Shown piece by piece: positions 42,838 through 51,530 of a stretch of DNA of 64,000 bases. The position numbers and the translations under genes were made by a program. The stretch's first letter is position 1; every line of letters begins with the position of its first letter. Source of the DNA: Microvirga sp. VF16 (GTDB lineage Bacteria; Pseudomonadota; Alphaproteobacteria; Rhizobiales; Beijerinckiaceae); assembly GCF_016864375.1 (NCBI RefSeq), contig NZ_CP069356.1, positions 1,178,001 through 1,242,000 of the forward strand, in the 5' to 3' direction. Under the pieces are notes generated by a model. It was not told where the DNA came from. It searched no databases and saw nothing but the letters and a program-made list of their open reading frames with translations.

Positions 42838-42939
42838 ATGGAACACATGAAGCTCACGTGTGGCGCTATCGTCCTCATCAGCATCAACATTGGCGCAATC
42901 ACGCAAGGCGGACTGATGACCACTGCGATGTCAGCCTAG
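42838..42939 (+). CDS. Possible micro-protein, 33 aa
   Basis: A 33-codon frame MEHMKLTCGAIVLISINIGA and on to a TAG, with a GAGG site 6 bases before the ATG. It has one weak hydrophobic span (IVLISINIGAI). It lies between a 49-residue membrane protein and the methyltransferase gene. A frame this short occurs by chance, so only the ribosome site and the span support it. Confidence 0.25.
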   Translation: MEHMKLTCGAIVLISINIGAITQGGLMTTAMSA

Positions 42940-43052
42940 AGCCCGTGATCGTCCGGGCTGCCCGTGCGCTCCTGACGCTCCCAGATCTCATGGGCCTTGC
43001 GGCCGCCCCGTCCGGTGCTTCAATAGCCGTCGGGACGCAACGGAGGTCTGTC

Positions 43053-43568
43053 ATGGACCAGCCCTCTTCTCGCGGCATCATGCCCGTTGTCGGCTCGATC
43101 GTGTTTCTCGTCGCCGCGCCGGGTCTGCTTGGCGTCTTCATCCCGTGGTACACGACGGGGTGGCACATGTCCGCGCCGCTGCTCGGGTTTGAGCCGGTCC
43201 GTTGGCTGGGCGGCGCGCTGATCCTCATCGGCGCCACAGTCCTGCTCGATTCCTTTGCCCGCTTCGCGTGGCAGGGCCGCGGTACGCCGGCGCCGATCTA
43301 TCCCACGGCGACGCTGGTGGTCTCGGGCGCCTACCGCTACGTGCGCAATCCGATGTACCTCGCAGTCATCGCGCTGATCGCCGGTCAGGGGCTGCTGCTC
43401 GGCTGCCTGCCGCTGCTGATCTACGCCCTGGCGTTTGGCGTCGTCACTCACCTCTTCGTGCTGATCTACGAGGAACCGACGTTGCGCAGCACTTACGGCG
43501 CGCAGTACGAGGCCTATGCCGCCGCTGTGCGCCGCTGGCTGCCGCGGCTGACGCCGTGGCGGAGCTGA
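43053..43568 (+). CDS. Isoprenylcysteine carboxyl methyltransferase-like membrane protein
   Basis: A 171-residue integral membrane protein with four to five predicted helices. The C-terminal part GAYRYVRNPMYLAVI and EEPTLRSTYGAQYEAYAAAV shows the RNPMY and E-x2-L-x4-G-x2-Y-x2-Y motifs of the ICMT/PEMT (NnrU-like) methyltransferase fold, which binds S-adenosylmethionine. The start chosen has CGGAGGTCTG upstream. Bacterial members methylate lipids or small molecules in the membrane, and the substrate is usually unknown. It is followed by a MarR-like fragment and an IS element. Confidence 0.85.
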   Translation: MDQPSSRGIMPVVGSIVFLVAAPGLLGVFIPWYTTGWHMSAPLLGFEPVRWLGGALILIGATVLLDSFARFAWQGRGTPAPIYPTATLVVSGAYRYVRNPMYLAVIALIAGQGLLLGCLPLLIYALAFGVVTHLFVLIYEEPTLRSTYGAQYEAYAAAVRRWLPRLTPWRS

Positions 43569-43680
43569 GCCCCTGCGCGCCGTCCTCCGCCGGCATGAGG
43601 CCGCCAGCTTCAAGCGAATTTCCTCCCACGTGCACCTGACCTCCGGACGGCAAAGCGCGGTTCCCGATCTGCTGGAGAGG

Positions 43681-43925
43681 TCGGCTCCATTCGCCGCATC
43701 CCCAATCCCGATGACCGGCGCAGCCTCCTTGTCGAACTGGACAGCGAATGGACTCAAGGCGCGATGAAGCGGTTCAAGGAGCTTGAGCAGATCTTCCGTC
43801 AGGCGAGCAGTAGTTTCACGGAGCACAAACTGCGCAAGGTGCCGAATTCGTCGAAGACGTTGGTGAGATTGCATCAGGGGTCACAGACTATGGCGCGATG
43901 GGGCAATCTCTACGTCAGAACCTAA
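43681..43925 (+). pseudogene. C-terminal fragment of a MarR-like regulator
   Basis: The frame reads VGSIRRIPNPDDRRSLLVEL and then DSEWTQGAMKRFKELEQIF. This is the wing and dimerisation helix of MarR-family regulators (pattern R-x-x-P-x-DRR-x-x-x-V-x-L). The DNA-recognition helix and N-terminal half are missing, and no start codon fits. It ends 48 bases before the left end of the IS element. Probably a remnant; the family call rests on a short match. Confidence 0.45.
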
Positions 43926-43973
43926 GGCAGGATGACGTGTGTCAGTCTACAACACCGATTTGCATGGACTAAC

Positions 43974-45518
43974 TAGTCGTCCGTGAAGAATCCCGATCTC
44001 GTTGAGACAAGTGGGATATCGGGCGCATCCCCGCCTTCGATTTCGCAGGATTGTGTACTGAGAGCGGTGGATTCCTTGCGTTTTTCGTTGCCGCTCCGGC
44101 CCGGGATCTGATTCAATCAAGAGCACTCCACCCGGCCGGAGTTGCGCCATGTCGACGCCAAAAGACGAGCGCCAGAAGGATCTGTTCCGCCCCGCACTGG
44201 ACAGCATCATCGATCTGAAGCATCCGCTGGTGCTGCTGGCCCAGCGCATCGACTGGACCTTCCTCGAACAGCGGCTCGGTGGCGTCTACAAGCCCGGACC
44301 GGGCCAGCCGCCCTTGCCGGTTGCGGCTGATCGCCGGACTGATGATCCTCAAGCACATGGAGAGCCTGTCCGATGAGGCGCTGTGTGCCCGCTTTCTCGA
44401 CAGCCCCTATGTGCAGTTCTTCTGCGGCGAGGTCAGCTTCCGCCATGAGCTGCCGTTTGAGCGCTCATCCTTGACGCGGTGGCGCCAGCGGCTGGGCGAG
44501 GAGCATCTCACGGCTCTGCTGCAGGAAAGCCTTTCAGTGGCGCATCGGACTGGAGCTCTGGCGACCAGGGATCTCGAGCGGGTCGCCGTCGACACCACGG
44601 TTCAGCCCAAGGCGATCGCTTATCCCACCGATGCCCGCCTGATGCACCGGGCCCTGATCAAGCTGGTGGATCTCGCCAGGCGGTGTGGTGTCCGGCTGCG
44701 CCAGAGCTATCGAAGAGTGGCCAAGCACGCCCTGATCCGGATCGGCCGCTATCAGCATGCGCATCAGTTCAAGCGCGCCAACCGCGAGCTGCGGTTTCTG
44801 CGCGCCCGGCTCGGGCGGGTGATCCGGGACGTGCGCCGCAAGATCACAGGCAATGCGGCCCTGGAGGAGCGCTTTGAGCTGCTGCTTGCCCTGGCGGTGA
44901 GGGTCCGGTCTCAGACCCAGCGCCAGCGCGGGCCCAAGATCTACGCGCTGCATGCGCCCGAGGTGGAATGTATCGGCAAGGGCAAGGCCCGTACACCCTA
45001 TGAGTTCGGCTGCAAGGTCAGCATCGCCACCCCGGTGACACAGCCCAAGGGCGGCCAGTTCGTGCTGCATGCCCGGGCTTTGCACGGCAATCCGTATGAT
45101 GGTCACACGCTGGCGGCCGCGGTGGCCGATGTGGCGGCGATGACCGGGGTTGAAGTCAAACGTACGCATGTCGACAAGGGCTATCGCGGACACAATCACC
45201 CGAACCGCTTCCAGGTCTGGATCTCGGGCCAGGTGCGCCGGACCACGGCGGCCCTCAAACGCGAGATGCGCCGGCGGGCAGCGATCGAGCCGGTGATCGG
45301 GCATCTGAAGACCGAGCACCGCATGGGCCGCAACCATCTGAAAGGCCGAGAAGGCGACCGCATCAATGCCGTTCTGGCAGCGGTCGGGTACAACTTCTCG
45401 CTCCTGCTGCGATGGCTGGCTGCACACTTGTGTGCCTTTGTCCTGTTGCTGATAGGATATGGTCGATCGCCTCAAGGCGCGTGACTCAAACCGTCAGAAC
45501 ATTCTTCACGGACGACTA
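43974..45518 (+). mobile_element. IS5-family-type insertion sequence
   Basis: A 1545-bp element bounded by perfect 18-bp inverted repeats TAGTCGTCCGTGAAGAAT (43974-43991, and its complement at 45501-45518). If the outer TA of each repeat is counted as target, the insertion duplicated a TA dinucleotide. It carries one transposase gene, which is frameshifted. The right repeat forms the stop codon of the neighbouring GH1 gene, so the element landed at or within the 3' end of that gene. No second copy is in the window. Confidence 0.88.
44149..45484 (+). pseudogene. Frameshifted IS5-type DDE transposase
   Basis: The first frame MSTPKDERQKDLFRPALDSI runs to about codon 55 (KPGPGQPPLP). The sense then continues in another frame from LRLIAGLMILKHMESLSDEAL through the DDE catalytic core: DTTVQPKAIAYPTDARLM (first Asp), HVDKGYRGH (second Asp) and PVIGHLKTEHRMGRNHLKG (Glu). 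One extra base near 44318-44324 explains the shift. Some IS families use programmed frameshifting to make transposase, but a slippery A-run is not seen here. The joined protein would be about 445 residues, the normal size for this group. Confidence 0.85.
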
Positions 45519-46868
45519 ATTACCCAGCGCAGGTTTGGCCTTCAGTTCGTGGCGCAAGTACCGCCGCCATCCCTCGCGCCGGCGGGCCGCCACCGGTTCG
45601 TCGTACTCGCTTGGCAGCATGACCGGCACGAACAGGCAGACGCTCTGGGTCGGCAGCACCTCGCGCCACTGGGACAGAAGCTTTTTGAAAGCTTCTCCAA
45701 CAGGTCGGATGTTGCGGTCGAGATCGTACAGTCCCCGTGGGTTCACCCGCCCCCGTTGCTCGCGGAGAGCGATGTCCCAGTCGATCTGGTCAGTGAGCGA
45801 GTACCAGGTGAACCCCACGATGGGCACGCGATTGTTGCGCACCCGCAGGACATTCGCCCACTGCTTCCAGAGCCAGTCGACGGCCTCATCACCCTCGTGG
45901 CCTTGGTCGAAGTTGGTTTCGGTGTGCATCACGGGCAGGCCGTAGCGGTCGTGGTACTGCCGCGTGATTTCGTCGTAGCCGAACACCTCGCCGGCCGGCC
46001 GGATCTCGCCGCCGGCACCCACCCGGTGCTCGTTGGAGTGATAGAAGTCGTTGCCCATGATGCAGTGGTGGCGCAGGGTGTTGTCGAGGAAGAAATGGTA
46101 TTCCTCCCGGGTCATGCCGTTGTCGAGCAGGTACTCGTGCATGTGCGAGTTGACCGGATACCCGTAGTTCAGGTCGAGCGAGAGGAACCGCCGGGCGTTG
46201 TAGAACTCCGCCGACTTGATCGCCTTGGGGTTCTCGGCATGGAAGTACTCGGTCGACTCGCTCTGGATGAAGATGGCGTCCGGGCGTTCCTCCAGGATGG
46301 CATACATGGCCAGCACGTTCGCCTTGGCCATGTGCTTGAGTGCGGTGACAAAGGCCCGATCGCTCTTCAGTTGCTCGTTCCACCAGCCGAAGGCGGCCGA
46401 GAACTGAGCGCAGATGAACATCTCGTTGACGGGCGTGTAGAACTGAACCCAGGGGAAGCGGTGCGCGAAGGCTCTGGCGTACTCGGCAAAGAGTGCTGGG
46501 AAGTTCGGGTTCTGGAAGTCGCCGATCCAGCCCGGCACACCGAAGTGGCACAGGTCGACAATGGGGACGATGTCGTGGTCCTTCAGCCAGGCGAACGTCA
46601 GGTCGGCGAAGTCCCAGTCATATCGGCCCTGTCCGAGGAAGGTCTTGTACAGCGGAGGGCCGTACCGCAGGAAGCGGATGTTCAGGTCCTCCAGGAGCTC
46701 GAAGTCGCGCTGCCACTGCCGGTAGTGCCCGCATTCCTCCATCTGGTCCCGGCGCACGCGGCCGTGCTGGATCGTGGGATAGCTGTTCTCGATGCCGGTC
46801 GCGAACAGGAACAGGGTGACGCGGGTTGGTTGGCGGTCAGGGCGGTCACTGAGCGAATAATCGGGCAT
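45516..46868 (-). CDS. GH1 glycosidase (beta-glucosidase-like), 3' end altered by IS
   Basis: A 450-residue glycoside hydrolase family 1 protein. The acid/base Glu is in FYTPVNEMF and the nucleophile Glu in VMHTETNF. The subfamily, with RFLRYGPPLYKTFLGQGRYD and IDWDIALREQ, is divergent from classic beta-glucosidases. There is no signal peptide. The last codons (KPALGN-stop) use TAG from the terminal repeat of the adjacent IS element, so the native C-terminus may have been cut or replaced by a few residues. Its start overlaps the 3' end of a truncated pirin gene by 23 bases. Substrate unknown. Confidence 0.85.
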   Translation of the reverse strand: MPDYSLSDRPDRQPTRVTLFLFATGIENSYPTIQHGRVRRDQMEECGHYRQWQRDFELLEDLNIRFLRYGPPLYKTFLGQGRYDWDFADLTFAWLKDHDIVPIVDLCHFGVPGWIGDFQNPNFPALFAEYARAFAHRFPWVQFYTPVNEMFICAQFSAAFGWWNEQLKSDRAFVTALKHMAKANVLAMYAILEERPDAIFIQSESTEYFHAENPKAIKSAEFYNARRFLSLDLNYGYPVNSHMHEYLLDNGMTREEYHFFLDNTLRHHCIMGNDFYHSNEHRVGAGGEIRPAGEVFGYDEITRQYHDRYGLPVMHTETNFDQGHEGDEAVDWLWKQWANVLRVRNNRVPIVGFTWYSLTDQIDWDIALREQRGRVNPRGLYDLDRNIRPVGEAFKKLLSQWREVLPTQSVCLFVPVMLPSEYDEPVAARRREGWRRYLRHELKAKPALGN

Positions 46869-47322
46869 GATATCCCTCGTGGGTTGTTCCGCTGGGGCAT
46901 CTCGGGTCAGCCTTAGACCTCTCGATGCGGTCTTGGCGCGACGAGACGAAGTTCCACAGGATGAAGCGGGAACCGTCCATCGGTTTACTGCCCAGCATCA
47001 AGAACTTGGCGTCATTGCACGTGCGGATCGTGATGCGGTCGCCCGGACGGGACACCAGAGACACCAGAAGCTCGACGGGCGGGAGCACGTCGCCGGCGAT
47101 CTCGACCTCGACCGTGATGGTGTGGATCGCCCGCTCGTCGTAGGTTGGATCCAGCGGCACCGAGGTTCCGGCCTGCAACGCCACGTCAGCATAGAACATC
47201 GGACTGGATGTCCGCACCGGCGTTCTTGGGCCGAGAACTGAACCCGCGATGAGCCGCACAGTCTTGCCATCGCCGGTGAACACGAGCATCTCACTCGCGT
47301 CGTAGTGCGCGAAGTCGGGCAT
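46846..47322 (-). CDS. Truncated pirin-like protein (C-terminal domain only)
   Basis: A 158-residue frame equivalent to the C-terminal half of pirin (about 290 residues in full). It begins MPDFAHYDASEMLVFTGDGK and continues through LIAGSVLG, LPPVELLVSLVSRPGDRI and FILWNFVSSRQDRIERSKAD, the usual end of pirins. The N-terminal cupin with the metal-binding His triad is absent. A GAGGAG site sits before the ATG, so the fragment may still be made. Pirins are iron-binding cupins with quercetinase or regulatory roles; without the first domain neither is likely. A second pirin remnant lies near 56 kb. Confidence 0.75.
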   Translation of the reverse strand: MPDFAHYDASEMLVFTGDGKTVRLIAGSVLGPRTPVRTSSPMFYADVALQAGTSVPLDPTYDERAIHTITVEVEIAGDVLPPVELLVSLVSRPGDRITIRTCNDAKFLMLGSKPMDGSRFILWNFVSSRQDRIERSKADPRCPSGTTHEGYHARLFAQ

Positions 47323-47354
47323 GGTCTCCTCGTCTTGGCTAGTGATCCCGACCG

Positions 47355-48374
47355 CTAGAACAGGATATCATGCTTTGCCTCAATGGGTTTGAGCTCCGTC
47401 TGCTCGCCGAGCATCACCCGCATCTCAATCTCAATTCGCCGCGTGATTGATGAGATTGGCACATCATTGGCGTTTCCTTCGAACGGGTTTGAGGAATTCT
47501 CGCCGACCTTCTCCATCGAGACGAATATCCAGCCGACTATCGCGCTGAGCGGAACGTTCAACCACGCCGCCCAGGCCGCGACCCCCGCCGAATCGCCCAG
47601 TTCCCGGGCGTATGGAAAGAGGCCGAACGGCACGATCGCGACGAAAATCTTCACTACAATAACGGCGATCGAATAATAGTTGCGTGAATAGGGATAGTTC
47701 TTCACCCGCTTCAACCCCCCTTGCAAGCGAAGAAGCTCATCCAGCGCGCTTGCCAACACGGTCAAGATCAGTTCGCTGATAAGGCCTCTGCTATGGATGT
47801 CCTTGATGGCCTCGTACTGCCAATGAAGAAGGAGAGCTTCCTTGTCGCCGCGATGCCCCTTAAACTTTTGCAGCTCGGCATCTGACAGATAGGTTTGCAG
47901 TTCATCCTCAAGGACAGACTGGCTTTCGGGGCTTGGCAGCCTGGCAAGATAACTGACATTTCCCCGGTCAAAGGTATTTTCCCAGGATCTCTTCTCGCGC
48001 AGATAAAAGCGCAGCGCGGTCAGCCAGGCAAAATGGCGGTAAAAGATCTCTTTCAGTTCCGGCTGCGGCCCGGCATCTCGATTGCCGATCATCGCCGTCA
48101 ACTTATTGGCCAAGACCAAACTGGTCGTACTGACCTGACCGGACAGGATAAGACCGTCGTTGAAGCGGGCATAGCACTGCTGGTTCTTAAACGCGAGACT
48201 GATCGCAAGCGCCGACCCTACAATGGTCAGGATCGGCCCTGGTACCGTCAGAAAGCTCCAGCCCGTGACCTGGAGAAACACGGTCGCCAATAGTGACCAG
48301 GCAATGATCCAGCTGGTCTCCCATCGCGTCCAGGCGAGAAAGTCATTGATCTTATAGCGTCGCCCGACATGCAT
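47355..48374 (-). CDS. Bestrophin-family anion channel
   Basis: A 339-residue membrane protein of the bestrophin/UPF0187 family. It opens YKINDFLAWTRWETSWIIAW, followed by the hydrophobic VPGPILTIVGSALAISLAFK with the NQQCYARFNDG motif just after. Further helices lie near residues 235-290 (IAVIVVKIFVAIVPFGLFPY). Bacterial members form pentameric channels for anions or cations. The late acidic segment ENSSNPFEGNANDVPI matches the calcium-clasp-like region of bestrophins. It starts 3 bases after the cytochrome b stop, so the two are cotranscribed, an unusual pairing. Confidence 0.9.
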   Translation of the reverse strand: MHVGRRYKINDFLAWTRWETSWIIAWSLLATVFLQVTGWSFLTVPGPILTIVGSALAISLAFKNQQCYARFNDGLILSGQVSTTSLVLANKLTAMIGNRDAGPQPELKEIFYRHFAWLTALRFYLREKRSWENTFDRGNVSYLARLPSPESQSVLEDELQTYLSDAELQKFKGHRGDKEALLLHWQYEAIKDIHSRGLISELILTVLASALDELLRLQGGLKRVKNYPYSRNYYSIAVIVVKIFVAIVPFGLFPYARELGDSAGVAAWAAWLNVPLSAIVGWIFVSMEKVGENSSNPFEGNANDVPISSITRRIEIEMRVMLGEQTELKPIEAKHDILF

Positions 48375-48377
48375 GAC

Positions 48378-49661
48378 CTAACCACCCTTAAGTTGTCGGA
48401 TGCGTCTGACGGACCTGTCGGACACCGGATCAGCGGTCTTGTGACGGGCGAGCACGGACTCATTGATCGACAGGGGCAGCGGGAGCGGCGTTTCAAACAG
48501 GCCAACGACCGGCAGGGCGACGAAATAGCCAAAGTAAACAACCGTGAGAATTTGAGCGGCAATCACATAGCCGCCCTCTGCCGGCCTGCTGCCGAGATAC
48601 CCAAGGCCGATGAACGCCACAACGAAAGCCCAGAGCATCCACCGGCCGATCGGGCGGTAGGACATGGAGCGGACCTTGGAGGTGTCGAGCCAGGGCAGGA
48701 AGGCCAGCACGAGGACTGCGCAAGTCATCGCGACAACGCCGCCGAGCTTATCGGGGATGGCGCGCAGGATCGCGTAGAACGGCAGGAAGTACCATTCGGG
48801 CACGATGTGCGCCGGCGTGACGGCCGGGTTCGCCGGAATATAGTTGTCTGCATGGCCGAGATAATTCGGCATGTAGAACACCCAGTAAGCGAAGAAGACC
48901 ATAAAGGTGACAATCGAGAAGATGTCCTTCATGGTGGCTTCTGGGGTGAACGGCACTGTATCTTTCTTGAAATCCGTGATCTCGACACCGGTCGGGTTGT
49001 TCTGTCCCACATGGTGAAGCGCCCAGACGTGAAGCGTGACGGTACCAACAAGCATGAAGGGCAACAGGTAGTGGAGCGAGAAGAACCGGTTCAGGGTTGC
49101 ATTGCCGACCGAGTAGCCACCCCACAGATATTCAACGATCGTCTCACCCACGAGCGGGATTGCCGAGAAGAGATTGGTGATCACGGTTGCGCCCCAGAAC
49201 GACATCTGCCCCCAGGGCAGAACATATCCTAGGAACGCGGTGGCCATCATGATCAGAAAGTTAATGACGCCCAGGAGCCAGAGGATCTCGCGCGGCGCTT
49301 TGTACGATCCATAGCACAGGCCACGAAAGATATGGATGTAGACCGCGATGAAAAACATCGAGGCGCCCGTCGCGTGCAAGTAACGGATGAGCCAACCATA
49401 GTTGACGTCACGCATGATCCGCTCGATCGACGGAAACGCCAGGTCGGCATTTGGCACATAGTGCATCGCGAGAAAAATGCCGGTCGCGATCTGCGACGCG
49501 AGCATGAGGGTCAAGATTCCGCCGAACGTCCAGAGATAGTTCAGGTTCCGCGGCACCGGATAGGACACCGCTGTATCATAGGAAAAGCCAATAATGGGCA
49601 GTCTCGCCTCGAGCCACCGCTCGAACCGGCTTTTCGGCTTGTATTCGCTGTGCTTGAACAT
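48378..49661 (-). CDS. petB: Cytochrome b (bc1 complex subunit), orphan copy
   Basis: A 427-residue diheme cytochrome b with eight predicted helices. The haem-ligand His pairs lie in IRYLHATGASMFFIAVYIHIF and in FFSLHYLLPF/TLHVWALHH, and the Qo-site PEWY motif is intact in HIVPEWYFLPF. The usual partners, Rieske protein and cytochrome c1, are not adjacent. Instead a bestrophin gene follows. The start chosen has AAGGA 6 bases upstream. It is probably a second copy, since most alphaproteobacteria keep petABC together. Whether it assembles with the core bc1 partners is unknown. Confidence 0.93.
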   Translation of the reverse strand: MFKHSEYKPKSRFERWLEARLPIIGFSYDTAVSYPVPRNLNYLWTFGGILTLMLASQIATGIFLAMHYVPNADLAFPSIERIMRDVNYGWLIRYLHATGASMFFIAVYIHIFRGLCYGSYKAPREILWLLGVINFLIMMATAFLGYVLPWGQMSFWGATVITNLFSAIPLVGETIVEYLWGGYSVGNATLNRFFSLHYLLPFMLVGTVTLHVWALHHVGQNNPTGVEITDFKKDTVPFTPEATMKDIFSIVTFMVFFAYWVFYMPNYLGHADNYIPANPAVTPAHIVPEWYFLPFYAILRAIPDKLGGVVAMTCAVLVLAFLPWLDTSKVRSMSYRPIGRWMLWAFVVAFIGLGYLGSRPAEGGYVIAAQILTVVYFGYFVALPVVGLFETPLPLPLSINESVLARHKTADPVSDRSVRRIRQLKGG

Positions 49662-49726
49662 CTCATTCCTTAAGCGTTGGAGCACATCCCGTGCGCCCCA
49701 AGAAGTGCGCCTATTGAGCCAGCGGG

Positions 49727-50497
49727 CTAAAACGCCACGGGCAGCCTGTCGGCTACATACAATCTGAGCCAGTCGTCGAAGCGAGTTGGGGCAAACCGCG
49801 GGTGATCCCCGGGCACGAGCGTGTCGTCGCGAAGCACTGCACCAAAATACCGGGCTTGGGCGTCGGCAATCACCCGTCGGTCATCTTCATTGGCCGCGAG
49901 GATCTGCTCGGCGAGTTCGTCAAGACGGAAACGATCTGGGCCAACAATCTCAAGATCGGAGTTCTGGGGACGCCCCAGCGCCACTTCGAGCAAGGCGGCG
50001 ACGACGTCATCGGCGGCTATGGGTTGAACAGCCGCCGGCGAGATGCGGATCGTGTGGCCCTCGGCGGCGTTCTCGACAACCCCGGTGATGTATTCGAAGA
50101 AAGGCGTCGATCGCAAAATGGTGTACGGTATGCCCGATGCTCGGATCAGCTTTTCCTGCGCCATCTTCGCGCGAAAGTAGCCACTGTCCGGCAACCGATC
50201 GGTTCCGACGGCAGACAGCGCAACATGATGCTGGACGCCGGCCGCTTGCTCGGCTGCCAGCAGATGCCGACCCGACGTTTCAAAAAATGCCAGGGCGGTA
50301 TCCTCGTCGATCGACGGCGAGTTCGAGACGTCAATGACGAGTTGGGCACCGGATAGCGCATCGGCCAGACCTTCGCCCGTGATCGTGTCGACGCCAGTTG
50401 CCCGCGAGGCCGCCATGACGTCATGGGCTCGGTCATGGAGCGCCTCAACCAACCTGGAGCCGATAAGGCCGGTGCCACCTACCACAACAATTTTCAT
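49727..50497 (-). CDS. NmrA-like NAD(P)-binding protein (atypical SDR)
   Basis: A 256-residue Rossmann protein. The glycine motif VVVGGTGLIGSRLVEAL is at 4-20. The sequence then follows the atypical SDR_a5/NmrA pattern with VIDVSNSPSIDEDTALAFFE and HHVALSAVGTDRLPDSGYFR. The classical Tyr-x3-Lys is replaced by Y-F-R-A-K (YFRAK). Such proteins are quinone reductase-like or redox-sensing. GGGGAG precedes the start. It is oriented with the hydrolase/MFS/DoxX group upstream and cytochrome b downstream, but 330 bases separate it from the former. Confidence 0.85.
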   Translation of the reverse strand: MKIVVVGGTGLIGSRLVEALHDRAHDVMAASRATGVDTITGEGLADALSGAQLVIDVSNSPSIDEDTALAFFETSGRHLLAAEQAAGVQHHVALSAVGTDRLPDSGYFRAKMAQEKLIRASGIPYTILRSTPFFEYITGVVENAAEGHTIRISPAAVQPIAADDVVAALLEVALGRPQNSDLEIVGPDRFRLDELAEQILAANEDDRRVIADAQARYFGAVLRDDTLVPGDHPRFAPTRFDDWLRLYVADRLPVAF

Positions 50498-50825
50498 CGG
50501 TTTACTCCCCAGGCAAGATCGGTTCGGTTCGGAGGAGAATGCGGCGGGCCCATGTGATCCGACGGCCCCCGATCGTAGTTTTAGGTTGGTGTGACCCGGG
50601 CGCCTACACAGCCCGAGGTCCAGGCCAATCCATACGAAGGTTTAGGTCTTCCTATCAGTTGATCGTAGAGCGGCCGGCCATGAGCCCAGGAGCACCACAG
50701 TAAAGCTGACCTCGACGAGCTGCTCCGCGCAAACGAGGCGGGCGACTCCGGCCAATATCCTCACGCATTCCGGCTTGTCCATGCCATGAGCCGCCTTGCG
50801 GGCCCGCCGCGGCGGCAGGAGCACG
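50498..50825. other. Gap without a supportable gene
   Basis: About 330 bases between the NmrA-like gene and a hydrolase gene. Open frames of about 60 codons exist on the minus strand but lack ribosome sites and family features. I see no clear operator, hairpin or RNA gene. Confidence 0.4.
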
Positions 50826-51476
50826 TCATTTCGCAGATCCGACCGGGCCTGGTGGCTTGATCATGTCTCGAGCGTAGCGCAGACCGATACCGTATCCTCC
50901 TCCATAAGTCTCCACGATGGAGCGTGCGCCGTCATAGGTCTCGTGACGGGTCCAATCGCGCTGCAGTTCGAGCAGGACCTGGATCCAGGATGTCATGCGG
51001 GCTCCAGCGGATTCCATTCGGCGGAGAGCAAGATCATGGCTTGTGGGAGTCAGACCTCCGCAGGCGTCTGCGACGACGGACACTTCGTAGCCTTCCGCCA
51101 ACGCGGAGATCACGGTGAATGAGACACAGGCTTCCGTCAGGAGGCCTGAGACCAGCAGGTGCTTTCGGCCCGATGACGCGACCGCTGTGCGGGCCGGCTC
51201 GTCTTCCCACACATTCATACTCTTCCGGTCGATCGCCTGCACATCCGGAATGATCGTCTGAATTGCGGGCATCAAAGGTCCGCTGTAGACCTTCGTCGCC
51301 GACGTCGAGACGATGATGGGGAGGCCGAACACGACGGCGGTCCGGGCCACGGCAGCGGTGTTGTTCAGCAGCGTCTGACGGTCGATCGACTCCACCGCGA
51401 AAGCCAGCCCCGCTTGGTGGTCGATAAGCAGCAGGGCACAGTCAGACGGGATCAGAAGGGATGGGATATTCGTCAT
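50826..51476 (-). CDS. Isochorismatase-like cysteine hydrolase (YcaC type)
   Basis: A 216-residue isochorismatase-fold hydrolase. The catalytic triad is readable: Asp in LLIDHQAGL near residue 19, a Lys near 84 (in DRKSMNVWED), and Cys near 117 in GLLTEACVSF. YcaC-like members are cytosolic and of unclear substrate. A GAGGACG site precedes the ATG. A paralogue lies 3 kb upstream at the other end of this group, so two such hydrolases frame an MFS exporter, two DoxX proteins and a cupin. The group looks like a stress or detoxification unit, by inference. Confidence 0.88.
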   Translation of the reverse strand: MTNIPSLLIPSDCALLLIDHQAGLAFAVESIDRQTLLNNTAAVARTAVVFGLPIIVSTSATKVYSGPLMPAIQTIIPDVQAIDRKSMNVWEDEPARTAVASSGRKHLLVSGLLTEACVSFTVISALAEGYEVSVVADACGGLTPTSHDLALRRMESAGARMTSWIQVLLELQRDWTRHETYDGARSIVETYGGGYGIGLRYARDMIKPPGPVGSAK

Positions 51477-51530
51477 CGATCGTCCTCGTGTCAGTGAGCG
51501 CTGTCCAATACTGTTGGCCGTTGAGGATTG

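Noticed and set aside
44149..45484. Programmed frameshifting in the IS transposase
   Set aside because: No A-rich slippery heptamer or following pseudoknot was visible at the break; a plain one-base insertion explains it.
45459..46916. A 485-codon plus-strand frame opposite the GH1 gene
   Set aside because: Val/Gly/Arg-rich antisense artefact. It starts inside the transposase 3' end and has no recognisable domain.
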